Shown piece after piece: positions 1 through 8,787 of a DNA stretch of 64,000 bases (within the stretch, counting starts at the first letter, position 1; the number at the start of each line of letters is the position of its first letter). The position numbers and the translations under genes were made by a program. Below the pieces are notes generated by a model. The model was not told the origin of the DNA and did no database searches. It saw only the letters and a program-made list of their open reading frames with translations. The DNA comes from Nonomuraea harbinensis (GTDB lineage Bacteria > Actinomycetota > Actinomycetes > Streptosporangiales > Streptosporangiaceae), in NCBI RefSeq assembly GCF_019396385.1, contig NZ_JAHKRN010000027.1, forward strand, positions 1 to 64,000, given 5' to 3'.

Positions 1-104
1 ACCCGTTCGCCGCTCGAGTACCCCGAAGGGCCTTTCCGCTCGACTTGCATGTGTTAAGCACGCCGCCAGCGTTCGTCCTGAGCCAGGATCAAACTCTCCA
101 TAAA
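1..104 (-). rRNA. rrs: 16S ribosomal RNA, 5' end only
   Basis: On the minus strand the sequence contains the universal start of 16S rRNA (AGAGTTTGATC at 97-87, then CTGGCTCAG and the ACATGCAAGTCGAGCGG stretch). Counting E. coli position 8 at base 97 puts the 5' end near 104. The gene runs off the left edge, so only about 100 bases of it are here. The first variable region looks like Nonomuraea or Streptosporangiaceae, judged from memory. Confidence 0.97.
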
Positions 105-232
105 ATGAATTTGAATCCCAACCAAAAGGAATCCGTCACAGAAAATCATGACGGGGTTGTGCATCATGCACTGGCTTTTAACACACTGTTGAGTTCTCAA
201 GAAACGGACGCTTGCGGGCGTTTCGCTTCGTC
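105..232 (-). promoter_or_regulatory. rRNA operon leader with antitermination/processing sequences
   Basis: This is the transcribed leader between the rrn promoter and 16S. On the minus strand it carries the conserved actinobacterial leader stretch CTTGAGAACTCAACAGTGTG (about 203-184), the usual site of boxA-like antitermination and RNase processing signals. It also has two small hairpins: a 6-bp repeat at 133-138/149-154 (CCGTCA/TGACGG) and a 13-bp palindrome at 159-171. Assigning function to these parts is inference from other actinomycetes. Confidence 0.7.
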
Positions 233-234
233 TT

Positions 235-264
235 TATCTTCGCACCCCCTCGAATCCGTGTCAA
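235..264 (-). promoter_or_regulatory. rRNA operon promoter
   Basis: Reading the minus strand, a consensus -35 TTGACA (264-259) is followed after 18 bases by AAGATA (240-235), a good housekeeping sigma -10. It points into the 16S leader. Further rrn promoters upstream are possible, but I could not place them clearly. Confidence 0.65.
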
Positions 265-393
265 ATTGACTCGAATCCTTTAAAGGTGGAGGAATGTCGC
301 CGGACGCGCCGACTCCATAAGATTAGCAGCGCCTCCGAGTGCTCACGCCGCGTTCACCCGCCACGTAGGCCACGAATCGATCACGGCCGACCA

Positions 394-399
394 TAGACT
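394..399 (+). promoter_or_regulatory. -10 box of a leaderless promoter for the oligopeptidase gene
   Basis: TAGACT lies 6 bases before the GTG at 406 and there is no Shine-Dalgarno sequence, so transcription probably begins at the start codon. No convincing -35 is visible. Confidence 0.55.
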
Positions 400-405
400 C
401 CCCAC

Positions 406-2457
406 GTGAGCAGCTACACGCCGCCCGTGGCGAAGAAGATCCCGGCTGAACGCGTCCATCACGGCGACACCGTGATCGACGAGTACGCGTGGCTGGCCGG
501 CAAAGACCACCCCGACACGATCTCCTACCTGGAGGCGGAGAACGCCTACCTGGAGCAGGAGACCTCTCATCTGACGGAGCTGCGCGAGCGAATATTCCAG
601 GAGATCAAGGACCGCACCCAGGAGACCGACCTGTCGGTGCCGAGCCGCAAGGGCGCGTGGTGGTACTTCACCCGCACCGAGGAGGGCAAGCAGTACGCCG
701 TGTCGTGCCGGGTGCCCGCGGACAGCGAGACGCCTCCGGACATCACCGTCGGTGAGCGCCTGGACCACGAGCAGACCCTCCTCGACGGCAACGAGCTGGC
801 CGGCGACAGCCCGTTCTTCTCCATGGGCACCAGCGCCGTCTCCCCCGACGGCACGATGCTCGCCTACTCGACCGACTTCACCGGCGACGAGCGGTTCACG
901 CTCCGGTTCAAGGACCTGCGGACCGGTGAGCTGCTGCCCGACGAGATCGAGGGCATCTTCTACGGCGGCGCCTGGTCGGCCGACGGCTCGACGTTCTTCT
1001 ACACCCGCGTCGACGACGCCTGGCGGCCGTTCCAGGTCTACCGCCACACCCTGGGCACCGGCGAGGACACCCTCGTCTACCAGGAGGACGACGAGCGGTT
1101 CTGGGTCGGCATCGCGCTGACGCGCAGCGAGCGCTACCTCGTGCTCGGCGCGGGCAGCAAGATCACCAGTGAGGTGCGCCTCCTCGACGCGGCGACGCCG
1201 TCCGGCGAGTTCCAGCTCGTGCGACCCAGGAAGACCGGCGTCGAGTACGGCGTCGACCACGCGGGCGGCTTCTTCTACGTGCTGCACAACGAGAACGCGC
1301 GCGACTTCGAGCTGGCCACCGCGCCGCTCGACGACCCCGGCGAGTGGACCCCGCTGGTCCCGCACCGCGACGACACCCGCCTGCTGGAGATCGACGCGTT
1401 CGCCGGGCACGCCGTGCTGCACTTCCGCCGTGACGGGCTGACCGGGCTCCGCGTGCTGCCGCACAACGGCGAGCCCCCGTACGAGATCGAGTTTCCCGAG
1501 CCGCTGTACGACGTCGGGCCGGCCGGCAACCCCGAGTTCGTGACGAACCGGCTCAGGCTGGCCTACACCAGCATGGTGACCCCCGCCAGCGTCTACGACT
1601 ACGACCTGGCCACCCGCGAGCTGATCCTGTTGAAGCGGCGGCCGGTGCTGGGCGGTTACGACCCGGACGACTACGAGCAGTTCCGCGACTGGGCGACGGC
1701 CGAGGACGGCACCGAGGTGCCGGTCTCGATCGTCAAGCGCAAGGACAGCACGCTCCCCGCGCCGACGGTGCTCTACGGGTACGGCAGCTATGAGACGTCC
1801 ATCGACCCGGCGTTCTCGGTGCCCAGGCTGTCGCTGCTCGACCGGGGGTTCGTGTTCGCGGTCGCGCACGTGCGCGGCGGCGGTGAGATGGGCCGCCGCT
1901 GGTACGAGGACGGCAAGCTCACCAGGAAGCGGAACACGTTCACCGACTTCGTGGCCGTGGCCCGGCACGTCAAGCAGGCCGGGTGGAGCTCGAAGGTGAT
2001 CGCGCGCGGCGGGTCGGCGGGCGGGCTGCTCATGGGCGCGGCGGTGAACCTGGCGCCGGAGGAGTTCGCGGGCGTGGTGGCCGAGGTGCCGTTCGTGGAC
2101 GCGCTCAACACCATCCTGGATCCGTCGCTGCCGCTCACCGTGATCGAGTGGGACGAGTGGGGCGATCCGCTGCACGATCCGGAGGTGTACGCCTATATGA
2201 AGGGGTACACGCCGTACGAGAACGTCGACGGCAGGACGTACCCGCCTATCCTCGCGATCACCAGCCTGAACGACACGCGGGTGCTGTACCACGAGCCGGC
2301 CAAGTGGATCGCGCGGCTGCGTGAGACGGCCGCGGGCGGGCCGTTCCTGCTCAAGACGGAGATGGGCGCCGGCCACGGCGGGCGCAGCGGGCGCTACGAC
2401 GCCTGGCGGGAGGAGGCGTTCGCGCTCTCCTGGATAGTGGAGAGGGGCACGGCATGA
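406..2457 (+). CDS. ptrB: oligopeptidase B / prolyl oligopeptidase family (S9) serine peptidase
   Basis: A 683-residue cytosolic serine peptidase, the usual length for oligopeptidase B, which cuts short peptides after basic residues. An N-terminal beta-propeller region (roughly residues 70-400) gates a C-terminal alpha/beta-hydrolase domain. The catalytic triad is visible: Ser537 in GGSAGG, Asp623 in LNDTRV and His657 in GAGHGG. The GTG start is supported by the leaderless -10 box just upstream. The stop overlaps the next start as ATGA, so the two genes are translationally coupled. The exact cleavage preference within S9A cannot be settled from sequence reading alone. Confidence 0.93.
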   Translation: MSSYTPPVAKKIPAERVHHGDTVIDEYAWLAGKDHPDTISYLEAENAYLEQETSHLTELRERIFQEIKDRTQETDLSVPSRKGAWWYFTRTEEGKQYAVSCRVPADSETPPDITVGERLDHEQTLLDGNELAGDSPFFSMGTSAVSPDGTMLAYSTDFTGDERFTLRFKDLRTGELLPDEIEGIFYGGAWSADGSTFFYTRVDDAWRPFQVYRHTLGTGEDTLVYQEDDERFWVGIALTRSERYLVLGAGSKITSEVRLLDAATPSGEFQLVRPRKTGVEYGVDHAGGFFYVLHNENARDFELATAPLDDPGEWTPLVPHRDDTRLLEIDAFAGHAVLHFRRDGLTGLRVLPHNGEPPYEIEFPEPLYDVGPAGNPEFVTNRLRLAYTSMVTPASVYDYDLATRELILLKRRPVLGGYDPDDYEQFRDWATAEDGTEVPVSIVKRKDSTLPAPTVLYGYGSYETSIDPAFSVPRLSLLDRGFVFAVAHVRGGGEMGRRWYEDGKLTRKRNTFTDFVAVARHVKQAGWSSKVIARGGSAGGLLMGAAVNLAPEEFAGVVAEVPFVDALNTILDPSLPLTVIEWDEWGDPLHDPEVYAYMKGYTPYENVDGRTYPPILAITSLNDTRVLYHEPAKWIARLRETAAGGPFLLKTEMGAGHGGRSGRYDAWREEAFALSWIVERGTA

Positions 2458-3452
2458 CCTATCTGGCCGATCCGGGGCGCTACGAGCGGCAGCCGTACAA
2501 CCGGAGCGGGCGCAGCGGGCTCAGGCTGCCGGCGGTGTCGCTGGGGCTCTGGCACAACTTCGGCGACGACCGCCCGTTGTCGAACTCGCGGGCGATCCTG
2601 CGCCGCGCGTTCGACCTGGGCGTCACGCACTTCGACCTGGCCAACAACTACGGGGTGCCGTACGGGTCGGCGGAGCGGAACTTCGGCGCGATCTTCCGGC
2701 GGGACTTCAGGCCGTACCGGGACGAGCTGATCATCTCGACCAAGGCCGGCTACGACATGTGGCCCGGCCCGTACGGCGAGTGGGGGTCGCGCAAGTACCT
2801 GCTGGCCAGCCTGGACCAGTCGCTGGAGCGGATGGGCCTGGAGTACGTCGACATCTTCTACAGCCACCGGCCGGATCCCGACACGCCGCTGGAGGAGACG
2901 ATGGGGGCGCTGGACCGGGCGGTGCGCTCGGGCAAGGCGCTGTACGCGGGCATCTCCAACTATCCGGCGGAGCGGACGGCGCAGGCCGCGAGGATCATGC
3001 GGGAGCTGGGCACGCCGCTGCTCATCCACCAGCCGTCCTACTCGATGATCAACCGGTGGATCGAGGACGGGCTGCTGGACGTGCTGGAGGAGGCGGGCAT
3101 GGGGTGCATCGTGTACTCGCCGCTGGCGCAGGGCCTGCTGACCGACCGCTATCTGCAGGGCGTGCCGGCGGACTCGCGGGCGGCCACCAGCCGGTTCCTC
3201 AGCCCCGACCGGATCGACGCGGAGCTGACCCGCTCGCTGAACGAGCTGGCCGGTGAGCGGGGCCAGACGCTGGCCCAGATGGCGCTGTCGTGGACGCTCA
3301 GGGACCCGCGGGTGACGAGCGTGCTGATCGGCGCGAGCAGCGTGCGTCAGCTGGAGGACAACGTGGCGTGCGTGGACGGCCCGGTGTTCACGGAGGACGA
3401 GCTGAAGGCGATCGACGCGATCACAGCGCCTCGTGCCGCTGAAGGTAGGTGA
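2454..3452 (+). CDS. aldo/keto reductase, L-glyceraldehyde 3-phosphate reductase type
   Basis: A 332-residue NADPH-dependent aldo/keto reductase of the YghZ/GpR type; long stretches read like E. coli YghZ (for example FDLANNYG, STKAGYDMWPGPYG and GLEYVDIFYSHR). The family reduces small aldehydes such as glyceraldehyde 3-phosphate and methylglyoxal. The catalytic tetrad residues can be assigned: Asp and Tyr in DLANNYG, Lys in STKAGY and His in YSHR. It is coupled to the upstream peptidase by ATGA. Its last 32 bases overlap the end of the convergent membrane-protein gene. Confidence 0.92.
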   Translation: MTYLADPGRYERQPYNRSGRSGLRLPAVSLGLWHNFGDDRPLSNSRAILRRAFDLGVTHFDLANNYGVPYGSAERNFGAIFRRDFRPYRDELIISTKAGYDMWPGPYGEWGSRKYLLASLDQSLERMGLEYVDIFYSHRPDPDTPLEETMGALDRAVRSGKALYAGISNYPAERTAQAARIMRELGTPLLIHQPSYSMINRWIEDGLLDVLEEAGMGCIVYSPLAQGLLTDRYLQGVPADSRAATSRFLSPDRIDAELTRSLNELAGERGQTLAQMALSWTLRDPRVTSVLIGASSVRQLEDNVACVDGPVFTEDELKAIDAITAPRAAEGR

Positions 3453-5853
3453 ACGCCGCCCAGCCGGGGAGCACCGGCAGCCAGAACGTGAGCAGCCGGT
3501 AGAGCAGCACGGCCGAGGTCGCCAGTTCTGCGGGCACCCCGGCCACGGTCAGGCCCGCCGTGAGCGACAGCTCGACCGCGCCCAGGCCACCAGGCGTGGG
3601 CGCGGCCGAGCCGATGGCGTTGGCCGTGAGGTAGACGACCGCCACGGTGGTGAAGCCGATCTCCCAGTTGAAGGCGTGCACGCACGCGTACAGGCAGAGC
3701 ACGAACGTGAGCGTGATCATGAGGGTGCCGATCGAGCCCTCGATCAGCTTGCGCGGCGACTGGAGCACGTCCAGCAGCCGGGGCAGCACGTTGGAGAACA
3801 GCCGCTTCATCCGCCGGGTCACCAGGCGGCGCAGCGGCGGCACCCCCAGCAGCACCACGACCAGCAGGGCGACCGCCAGCAGCGCCACGACCAGGCCGCG
3901 TGACGGGGTGAAGGTGCTGGCGGTGTTGGAGCCGGTGATGTAGGCGAACAGCAGCAGCAGCCCGATGTGGAAGGCCAGCATGACGAGCTGCGAGGCGCCC
4001 ACGCTGGCCACCGCGAGGGCCGGCGCGATCCCGCGCTTCTGCAGGTAGCGGGTGTTGATGGCGACGCCGCCGACGGCGGCGGGCGCGACGAGCTTCACGA
4101 ACGAGGCCGCGAACTGCACGAGCGTGGTCCGCCACAGCGGCAGCGGGTAGGGCACGAAGCCCCTGAGCATGACGGCGGCGGCCACGAAGCTGACGAACGA
4201 GGCGACCAGCGCCAGCACCGACCAGGCCCAGTTGGCCTGGACTACCACCTGCACCAGGTTGACCTGGCTGAGCTGGGAGAGCAGGAAGTAGGCGGCGAGC
4301 GTGCTGGCGATGATGGTGACCAGGGTGCGCGGCCGGAATCTCTCCAGCCGCATCTCCTCGACCTTGACCTCGGGTTCGAGTGCGACGATCTGTTCGCGGA
4401 TGACGCCGAGGAGGTTCTTGTCCTTGGCCAGGGCCGAGCGGGTCTCGCGGGTCAGCGCGATGCGCTGGAGCAGCGGCATGGCCGCGGCGAGCGACTCCGT
4501 GCCCATGACCGCGTTCGCCGCGCGCACCGACCGCTCGGCGCCGACGCGCAGCGACAGGTAGACCAGGAGCTGGGCGATGTCGAGCCGGAGCAGCAGGTCA
4601 CCGGCGGCGATCTCGCCGCTGCGGGCGTCGGTGAGCACGACCCGGCCGGCCTTGTCGAGGTGGATGCCCTCGCCGGTGAGCCGCCGGTGGGCGAGGCGCT
4701 GGATCTGCAGCAGGGACACCTGCTCCCAGATCTGGTGGAGGATGTCGTCGTCGATCTCCTCGGTGGGCACCTCGTCGAGCGGGCGGGTGTCGATGTGCTC
4801 GTAGGCGAGCAGCGCCGCTTCGGTGCCGATCTCGCTGGTGCCGAGCAGCCTGGGCGTGCTGGCTCCCGCCGCCTGCGCGGCGTACGCCATCAGGGCCTCG
4901 CGTTCGAGCTCGGCGCGGAGCGAGCGGATGGCTCTTCGCCTGGTCTCGGTGCTGAGCCGGAAGCGCCGCCACAGCCGGTACGGCAGGCCCGCCACCTGAC
5001 GGTCGCGGTCGAGCACGGTGACGTCGATCCGGGCGCCGTCGGCGAGCCCGACGGAGTAGCGGCGGCTGCCCTGGTGGTCGTCCTCGATGCGGCGGGCCGA
5101 CACCGGCGCGAACGACAGCTTGCGCAGGGCCGCCACCACCGCGTTCCCCGGCGGCCTGGTGTTGGGGCTGCCGATCCCGTACAGGGTGGCGTAGCCGATG
5201 GCCATGCCGACCAGGACGGTGACGATGGCGCCCGGCAGGGTGATCTGCCTGCCGGAGTAGAGGGCGAGGATGTAGAGCGCGATCACCGTCCACATGAGCG
5301 CGCGCCAGGTCGGCCGGCGGGAGACGCGCACGGCGGTGGTGTAGGCGAGGACGGACGTGAGCAGCGTGTTGAGCGGCTCGATGCTGCGGCCGCCGGTGAG
5401 CAGCTGGCTGAGGTCGTCGGCGTTGCCCGCGAGGAGCCACTGGCCCGTCAGGAACGCGCCGACCATGCCGATGATGGCGGCGATCAGCCCTTCGGCGACG
5501 CGCAGGCCGTCGCGGTGGAAGACGCGCTCCACGGCGAAGGCGACGGGCACGATGAGCACCGCGGCGCCGCCGATGAACGTGGCGATCCGGCTGAGCAGCG
5601 GGACGAGGGTGGTGCCCTCCGTGACGTCCCGTTCCAGTCCGTACAGGGTCTGCTTGGCGACCAGGGCCAGCAGGATCACGGCGCCGAGCGCGGCCAGGGT
5701 GGCCAGCAGGCGCAGCAGGTCGGAGGGGCGGCGCAGGCGCTGCGGCAGGAGCGGCTCGACGACGTACACGTCAGGCTCGGCGCGCGCTCCGGCGGCGGAC
5801 GGGCTCCTCTCGGGAGATCCCTCCGCGTCCTCGTGTTCATTGATTTCGGCCAC
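3421..5853 (-). CDS. flippase-like (LPG synthase TM domain, UPF0104) protein with central kinase-like domain
   Basis: An 810-residue membrane protein in three parts. Residues about 45-230 hold five predicted membrane helices. Residues about 235-480 resemble a phosphotransferase/kinase fold. Residues about 515-800 form the multi-helix flippase-like domain of the lysylphosphatidylglycerol synthase membrane family (COG0392), with its TPGGLGAVE motif near the end. The family moves or handles lipids in the cytoplasmic membrane; the substrate here is unknown. In the kinase-like part the expected HxDxxxxN loop reads HRRLTGEG, so the catalytic Asp and Asn seem lost and it may be a pseudokinase. No aminoacyl-transfer (MprF catalytic) domain is present. 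Its end overlaps the aldo/keto reductase gene by 32 bases. Confidence 0.85.
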   Translation of the reverse strand: MAEINEHEDAEGSPERSPSAAGARAEPDVYVVEPLLPQRLRRPSDLLRLLATLAALGAVILLALVAKQTLYGLERDVTEGTTLVPLLSRIATFIGGAAVLIVPVAFAVERVFHRDGLRVAEGLIAAIIGMVGAFLTGQWLLAGNADDLSQLLTGGRSIEPLNTLLTSVLAYTTAVRVSRRPTWRALMWTVIALYILALYSGRQITLPGAIVTVLVGMAIGYATLYGIGSPNTRPPGNAVVAALRKLSFAPVSARRIEDDHQGSRRYSVGLADGARIDVTVLDRDRQVAGLPYRLWRRFRLSTETRRRAIRSLRAELEREALMAYAAQAAGASTPRLLGTSEIGTEAALLAYEHIDTRPLDEVPTEEIDDDILHQIWEQVSLLQIQRLAHRRLTGEGIHLDKAGRVVLTDARSGEIAAGDLLLRLDIAQLLVYLSLRVGAERSVRAANAVMGTESLAAAMPLLQRIALTRETRSALAKDKNLLGVIREQIVALEPEVKVEEMRLERFRPRTLVTIIASTLAAYFLLSQLSQVNLVQVVVQANWAWSVLALVASFVSFVAAAVMLRGFVPYPLPLWRTTLVQFAASFVKLVAPAAVGGVAINTRYLQKRGIAPALAVASVGASQLVMLAFHIGLLLLFAYITGSNTASTFTPSRGLVVALLAVALLVVVLLGVPPLRRLVTRRMKRLFSNVLPRLLDVLQSPRKLIEGSIGTLMITLTFVLCLYACVHAFNWEIGFTTVAVVYLTANAIGSAAPTPGGLGAVELSLTAGLTVAGVPAELATSAVLLYRLLTFWLPVLPGWAAFTYLQRHEAL

Positions 5854-5970
5854 CGACAGCGATTCTGCACCTTCCTCGCGGGACCGTACGTTCTTGCGGC
5901 CTTAGTGTCCCGAATCGTCACCTGGGATCGGGCATCGGGTACCCGACCTCTTGCCCGTAGTCTGTCTCTT

Positions 5971-7983
5971 ATGCCAGGTGAATTGAGGGTTCTGGGGGCC
6001 TGTCCGCTCGATTGTCCTGACACCTGCTCCTGGGTGGTCACCGTGCGTGACGGCCAGGCCGTCTCGATGCGCGGCAATCCCGATCATCCTTACACCCGTG
6101 GCGCGCTGTGCGTGAAGGTCAACCGTTATCTGGAACACTCCAGGGCTGCCGACCGCATCCTTTACCCGATGCGGCGGGTCGGGCCCAAGGGGTCGGGCCG
6201 GTTCGAGCGCATCACCTGGGACGAGGCGCTGGAGGAGATCTCCGTACGGCTGCGCGGCATCGTCGAGGAGCACGGCGGCCAGGCGATCTGGCCCTACCTC
6301 GGCACCGGGTCGCTCGGTTACCTCCAGGGCTGCGAGGGCGTGGCGGGGCGGCGATTCTGGAACATGCTGGGCGCGTCCCGGCACTGGCTGAACATCTGCT
6401 CGACCGCCGGCAACTCCGGGCTGACGCTGACCAATGGCACCCCCGGCGGCATGGACCCGGAGAACTTCGCGCAGGCGAAGCTGATCCTGCTGTGGGGCAC
6501 GAACCCGCTCACCAGCGGTCACCACCTGTGGAAGTTCATCCAGGACGCGCGCGCGGACGGCGCCCACGTCGTGGCCATCGACCCGATCCGCACCCGCACG
6601 GCCGACCAGGCGGACGAGCACCTGGCGATCCGGCCCGGCACGGACGCGGCGCTCGCGCTCGGCCTGCTCAACGTGGTGCTGGCCGAGGGCGCCCAGGACG
6701 AGGAGTTCCTGGCCGCGCACACCGAGGGCTGGGAGAGCTTCCGGGAGGAGATCCTGGAGTATCCGGTCGAGCGGGTGGCGGAGATCACCGGCATCCCGGC
6801 CGAGGCGGTCCACAGGCTGGGGACGAGGCTGGCGCGCACCCGCCCCACCGCCATCCGCGCCACGATGGGCATCCAGCGGCACGCGGGCGGCGGCACCGCC
6901 CTGCGCACGATCGCCGCGATCCCCGGCGTGACCGGCGACTGGCGCCACCCCGGCGGCGGGGTGGCCTACTCGACCAGCGGCCACGCGCACCTCTCCATCG
7001 ACACCCGCGACGACCTGCTGCCCGGCCCGGTGCGCACGCTCACCATGACCCGGCTGGGCTCGGAGCTGGCCGAGCCGGACTCGGTCAAGTGCCTGTGGGT
7101 GTACGCGGCCAACCCGGCGGGCTCGACCTCCGACGGCAACGCGGTGCGGGCGGGCCTGGCCCGCGAGGACCTGTTCACGGTGGTGGTGGAGCAGTTCCCG
7201 ACCGACACCGTGGACTACGCCGACATCGTGCTGCCCGCCACCATGCAGACCGAGCACTTCGACCTGCACGCCGGCTACGGCCACCTCTACCTGCTGTGGA
7301 ACGAGCCCGCGGCGTCCGCGCCCGGCGAGTGCCTGTCCACCACCGAGACGTTCCGGCGGCTGGCGGCGCACATGGGGATGACCGAGCCGTCGCTGTTCGA
7401 CTCGGACCTGGAGCTGGCGGAGGACCTGCTGTCGAGCGGCCACCCGTCGCTGGAGGGCATCACGGTCGACCGGCTGCGCAAGGAGGGCTGGGTGCGGATG
7501 AACTACCCCGAGCCCTTCACCCCGTTCGCCGAGGGCTTCCCGACCAGGTCCGGCCGGATGCGCTTCCCGCCGCGCGGCAAGGCGTACGTGCCGTCGCGGT
7601 CCTCCCGGACCGACGGCGGGCTGGTGCTGATCACCCCGGCGCCGCACACCTTCCTGAACACCACGTTCGCGAACAACCCGGAGCTGCTGCGGCGGGCCAA
7701 GGACCCGGTGGTGCTGGTGCACCCGGCCGACGCGGCGGCCCGCGGGCTGTCGGACGGGCAGCGGGTACGGGTGCGCAACGCCTTCGGCGAGTTCCTGGCC
7801 GACGTGGAGGTCAGCGACCGGGTGGCGCCCGGCGTGGTGGCCTCGCCCAAGGGGCGCTGGCCCAAGCTCAGCCCCGGCGGCGCGAACGCGAACGCGGTGG
7901 TCGAGGAGCGCGACGCCGACCTGGGCAGGGGCGCGGTCTACCACGACAACCGGGTGGAGCTCATCCCCTGTGCCGGTCCATGA
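5971..7983 (+). CDS. molybdopterin-dependent oxidoreductase (formate dehydrogenase/DMSO reductase family)
   Basis: A 670-residue member of the Mo/W-bisPGD family. The N-terminal Fe-S motif is complete: Cys11, Cys15, Cys19 and Cys47 (CxxxCxxxC then a distant Cys). Cys143 in WLNICSTAG is a candidate Mo ligand. The C-terminal part (about 550-670) is the dinucleotide-binding beta-barrel domain. No twin-arginine signal is present, so it is probably cytoplasmic. No electron-transfer subunit or cofactor gene lies nearby, so partner and substrate are unknown. The ATG at 5971 is chosen because TAGTCT (5958-5963) sits 7 bases upstream as a leaderless -10; a far longer reading frame upstream is only antisense to the flippase gene. 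Its last 23 bases overlap the convergent lipoprotein gene. Confidence 0.88.
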   Translation: MPGELRVLGACPLDCPDTCSWVVTVRDGQAVSMRGNPDHPYTRGALCVKVNRYLEHSRAADRILYPMRRVGPKGSGRFERITWDEALEEISVRLRGIVEEHGGQAIWPYLGTGSLGYLQGCEGVAGRRFWNMLGASRHWLNICSTAGNSGLTLTNGTPGGMDPENFAQAKLILLWGTNPLTSGHHLWKFIQDARADGAHVVAIDPIRTRTADQADEHLAIRPGTDAALALGLLNVVLAEGAQDEEFLAAHTEGWESFREEILEYPVERVAEITGIPAEAVHRLGTRLARTRPTAIRATMGIQRHAGGGTALRTIAAIPGVTGDWRHPGGGVAYSTSGHAHLSIDTRDDLLPGPVRTLTMTRLGSELAEPDSVKCLWVYAANPAGSTSDGNAVRAGLAREDLFTVVVEQFPTDTVDYADIVLPATMQTEHFDLHAGYGHLYLLWNEPAASAPGECLSTTETFRRLAAHMGMTEPSLFDSDLELAEDLLSSGHPSLEGITVDRLRKEGWVRMNYPEPFTPFAEGFPTRSGRMRFPPRGKAYVPSRSSRTDGGLVLITPAPHTFLNTTFANNPELLRRAKDPVVLVHPADAAARGLSDGQRVRVRNAFGEFLADVEVSDRVAPGVVASPKGRWPKLSPGGANANAVVEERDADLGRGAVYHDNRVELIPCAGP

Positions 7984-8719
7984 ACGCGACGATCCGGTCG
8001 ATGACCTCGCCGCCGTAGGAGCCGCGGAACAGCTCTGAGGCGTGCACGCTCTCGCCCCGGATGACATGGATCTGCCGGTCGGGGGCGCGGGTGGCGGCGT
8101 CATGGGCCGCCTGGAGGTCGTCGGCGCCGCCGTAGCCGTCGTTCTCGGTGCCGATCTGGAGCAACGGCACGGTGAGCTCGGCCGCGTCCTCGGCGTCGAT
8201 GGCGCCGGACAGGGCGATCACCCCGGCCGCGCGCTCGCCGAACTTCGTCGCGGCGGGGACGGCGGTGGTGGCGCCGATGGAGCCGCCGGCGAAGAACACC
8301 CGCTCGGCGCCTTTCTTGGCCAGCCTGCGTGCCATGGCCAGCGCGGTGTCCTCGGGGCTGGCGTCGAACTTCCTGGCGTAGAGCAGCACGCGGTAGCCGG
8401 CCGCGACCAGCCGGTCGGAGAGCGGGCGCCAGGTGCACACGTTGCCGTTGTTCTCGTAGGAGATGACCACGCCGGTCTCGCCGTCGCCCGTGATGACGCC
8501 CGGCAGGCCGTCCCCGTACGTGAAGATCTCGCCATCGTCGCGGGTGTAGCAGCCGCTCACGTTCGGCCCCTTGGCCTTGGTCTTCGTGGGCGTGGGGGTG
8601 GGGGTGGTGGGCGTCGGAGAGGCCACGGGCGGACTCGGCGCCGGCTGTGCGGCTCGGTCCGTGCCCCCGCAAGCGGTCAACGCCAAGACGAGTAACACCG
8701 AGCCCGCGATCACCCGCAT
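7961..8719 (-). CDS. lipoprotein with alpha/beta-hydrolase domain
   Basis: A 252-residue predicted lipoprotein. The N-terminal signal ends in a lipobox (LALTAC, Cys17). A Pro/Thr-rich linker (about 25-50) follows, then an alpha/beta-hydrolase-like domain. GGSIGA holds a candidate nucleophile Ser, an Asp lies in GTENDG, and a His in ESVHASEL, giving a plausible triad. It would act at the outer face of the membrane on an unknown ester or amide. It diverges from the PadR gene, with the PadR box lying 21 bases beyond its start, so it may be part of the PadR regulon. Confidence 0.8.
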   Translation of the reverse strand: MRVIAGSVLLVLALTACGGTDRAAQPAPSPPVASPTPTTPTPTPTKTKAKGPNVSGCYTRDDGEIFTYGDGLPGVITGDGETGVVISYENNGNVCTWRPLSDRLVAAGYRVLLYARKFDASPEDTALAMARRLAKKGAERVFFAGGSIGATTAVPAATKFGERAAGVIALSGAIDAEDAAELTVPLLQIGTENDGYGGADDLQAAHDAATRAPDRQIHVIRGESVHASELFRGSYGGEVIDRIVAFMDRHRG

Positions 8720-8739
8720 AGCCGCCCCTCTCCATCGGA

Positions 8740-8761
8740 ACTATGTCAGTTCTGACATAGT
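8740..8761. promoter_or_regulatory. PadR operator (22-bp perfect palindrome)
   Basis: ACTATGTCAG and CTGACATAGT face each other across TT. This contains the classic PadR box ATGT-N8-ACAT. It lies between the lipoprotein gene (minus) and the PadR gene (plus). It covers a weak -35 (TTCTGA, 8750-8755), which is 17 bases before a TACCCT -10 at 8773-8778, so a bound regulator would block padR transcription. Confidence 0.82.
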
Positions 8762-8787
8762 GTCCGGCACAATACCCTGGACGGACC

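Noticed and set aside
45-269. A 74-codon open frame across the 16S start and leader
   Set aside because: It is antisense to rRNA and its leader, with no ribosome binding site.
343-2376. A 677-codon minus-strand open frame opposite the oligopeptidase gene
   Set aside because: It is the antisense shadow of a high-GC gene: low-complexity Arg/Val/Gly composition, no domain, and the plus-strand gene has an intact catalytic triad.
3967-5970. A long plus-strand extension upstream of the molybdopterin oxidoreductase
   Set aside because: It lies antisense to the flippase gene and has no family similarity; the true start is at 5971 behind a -10 box.
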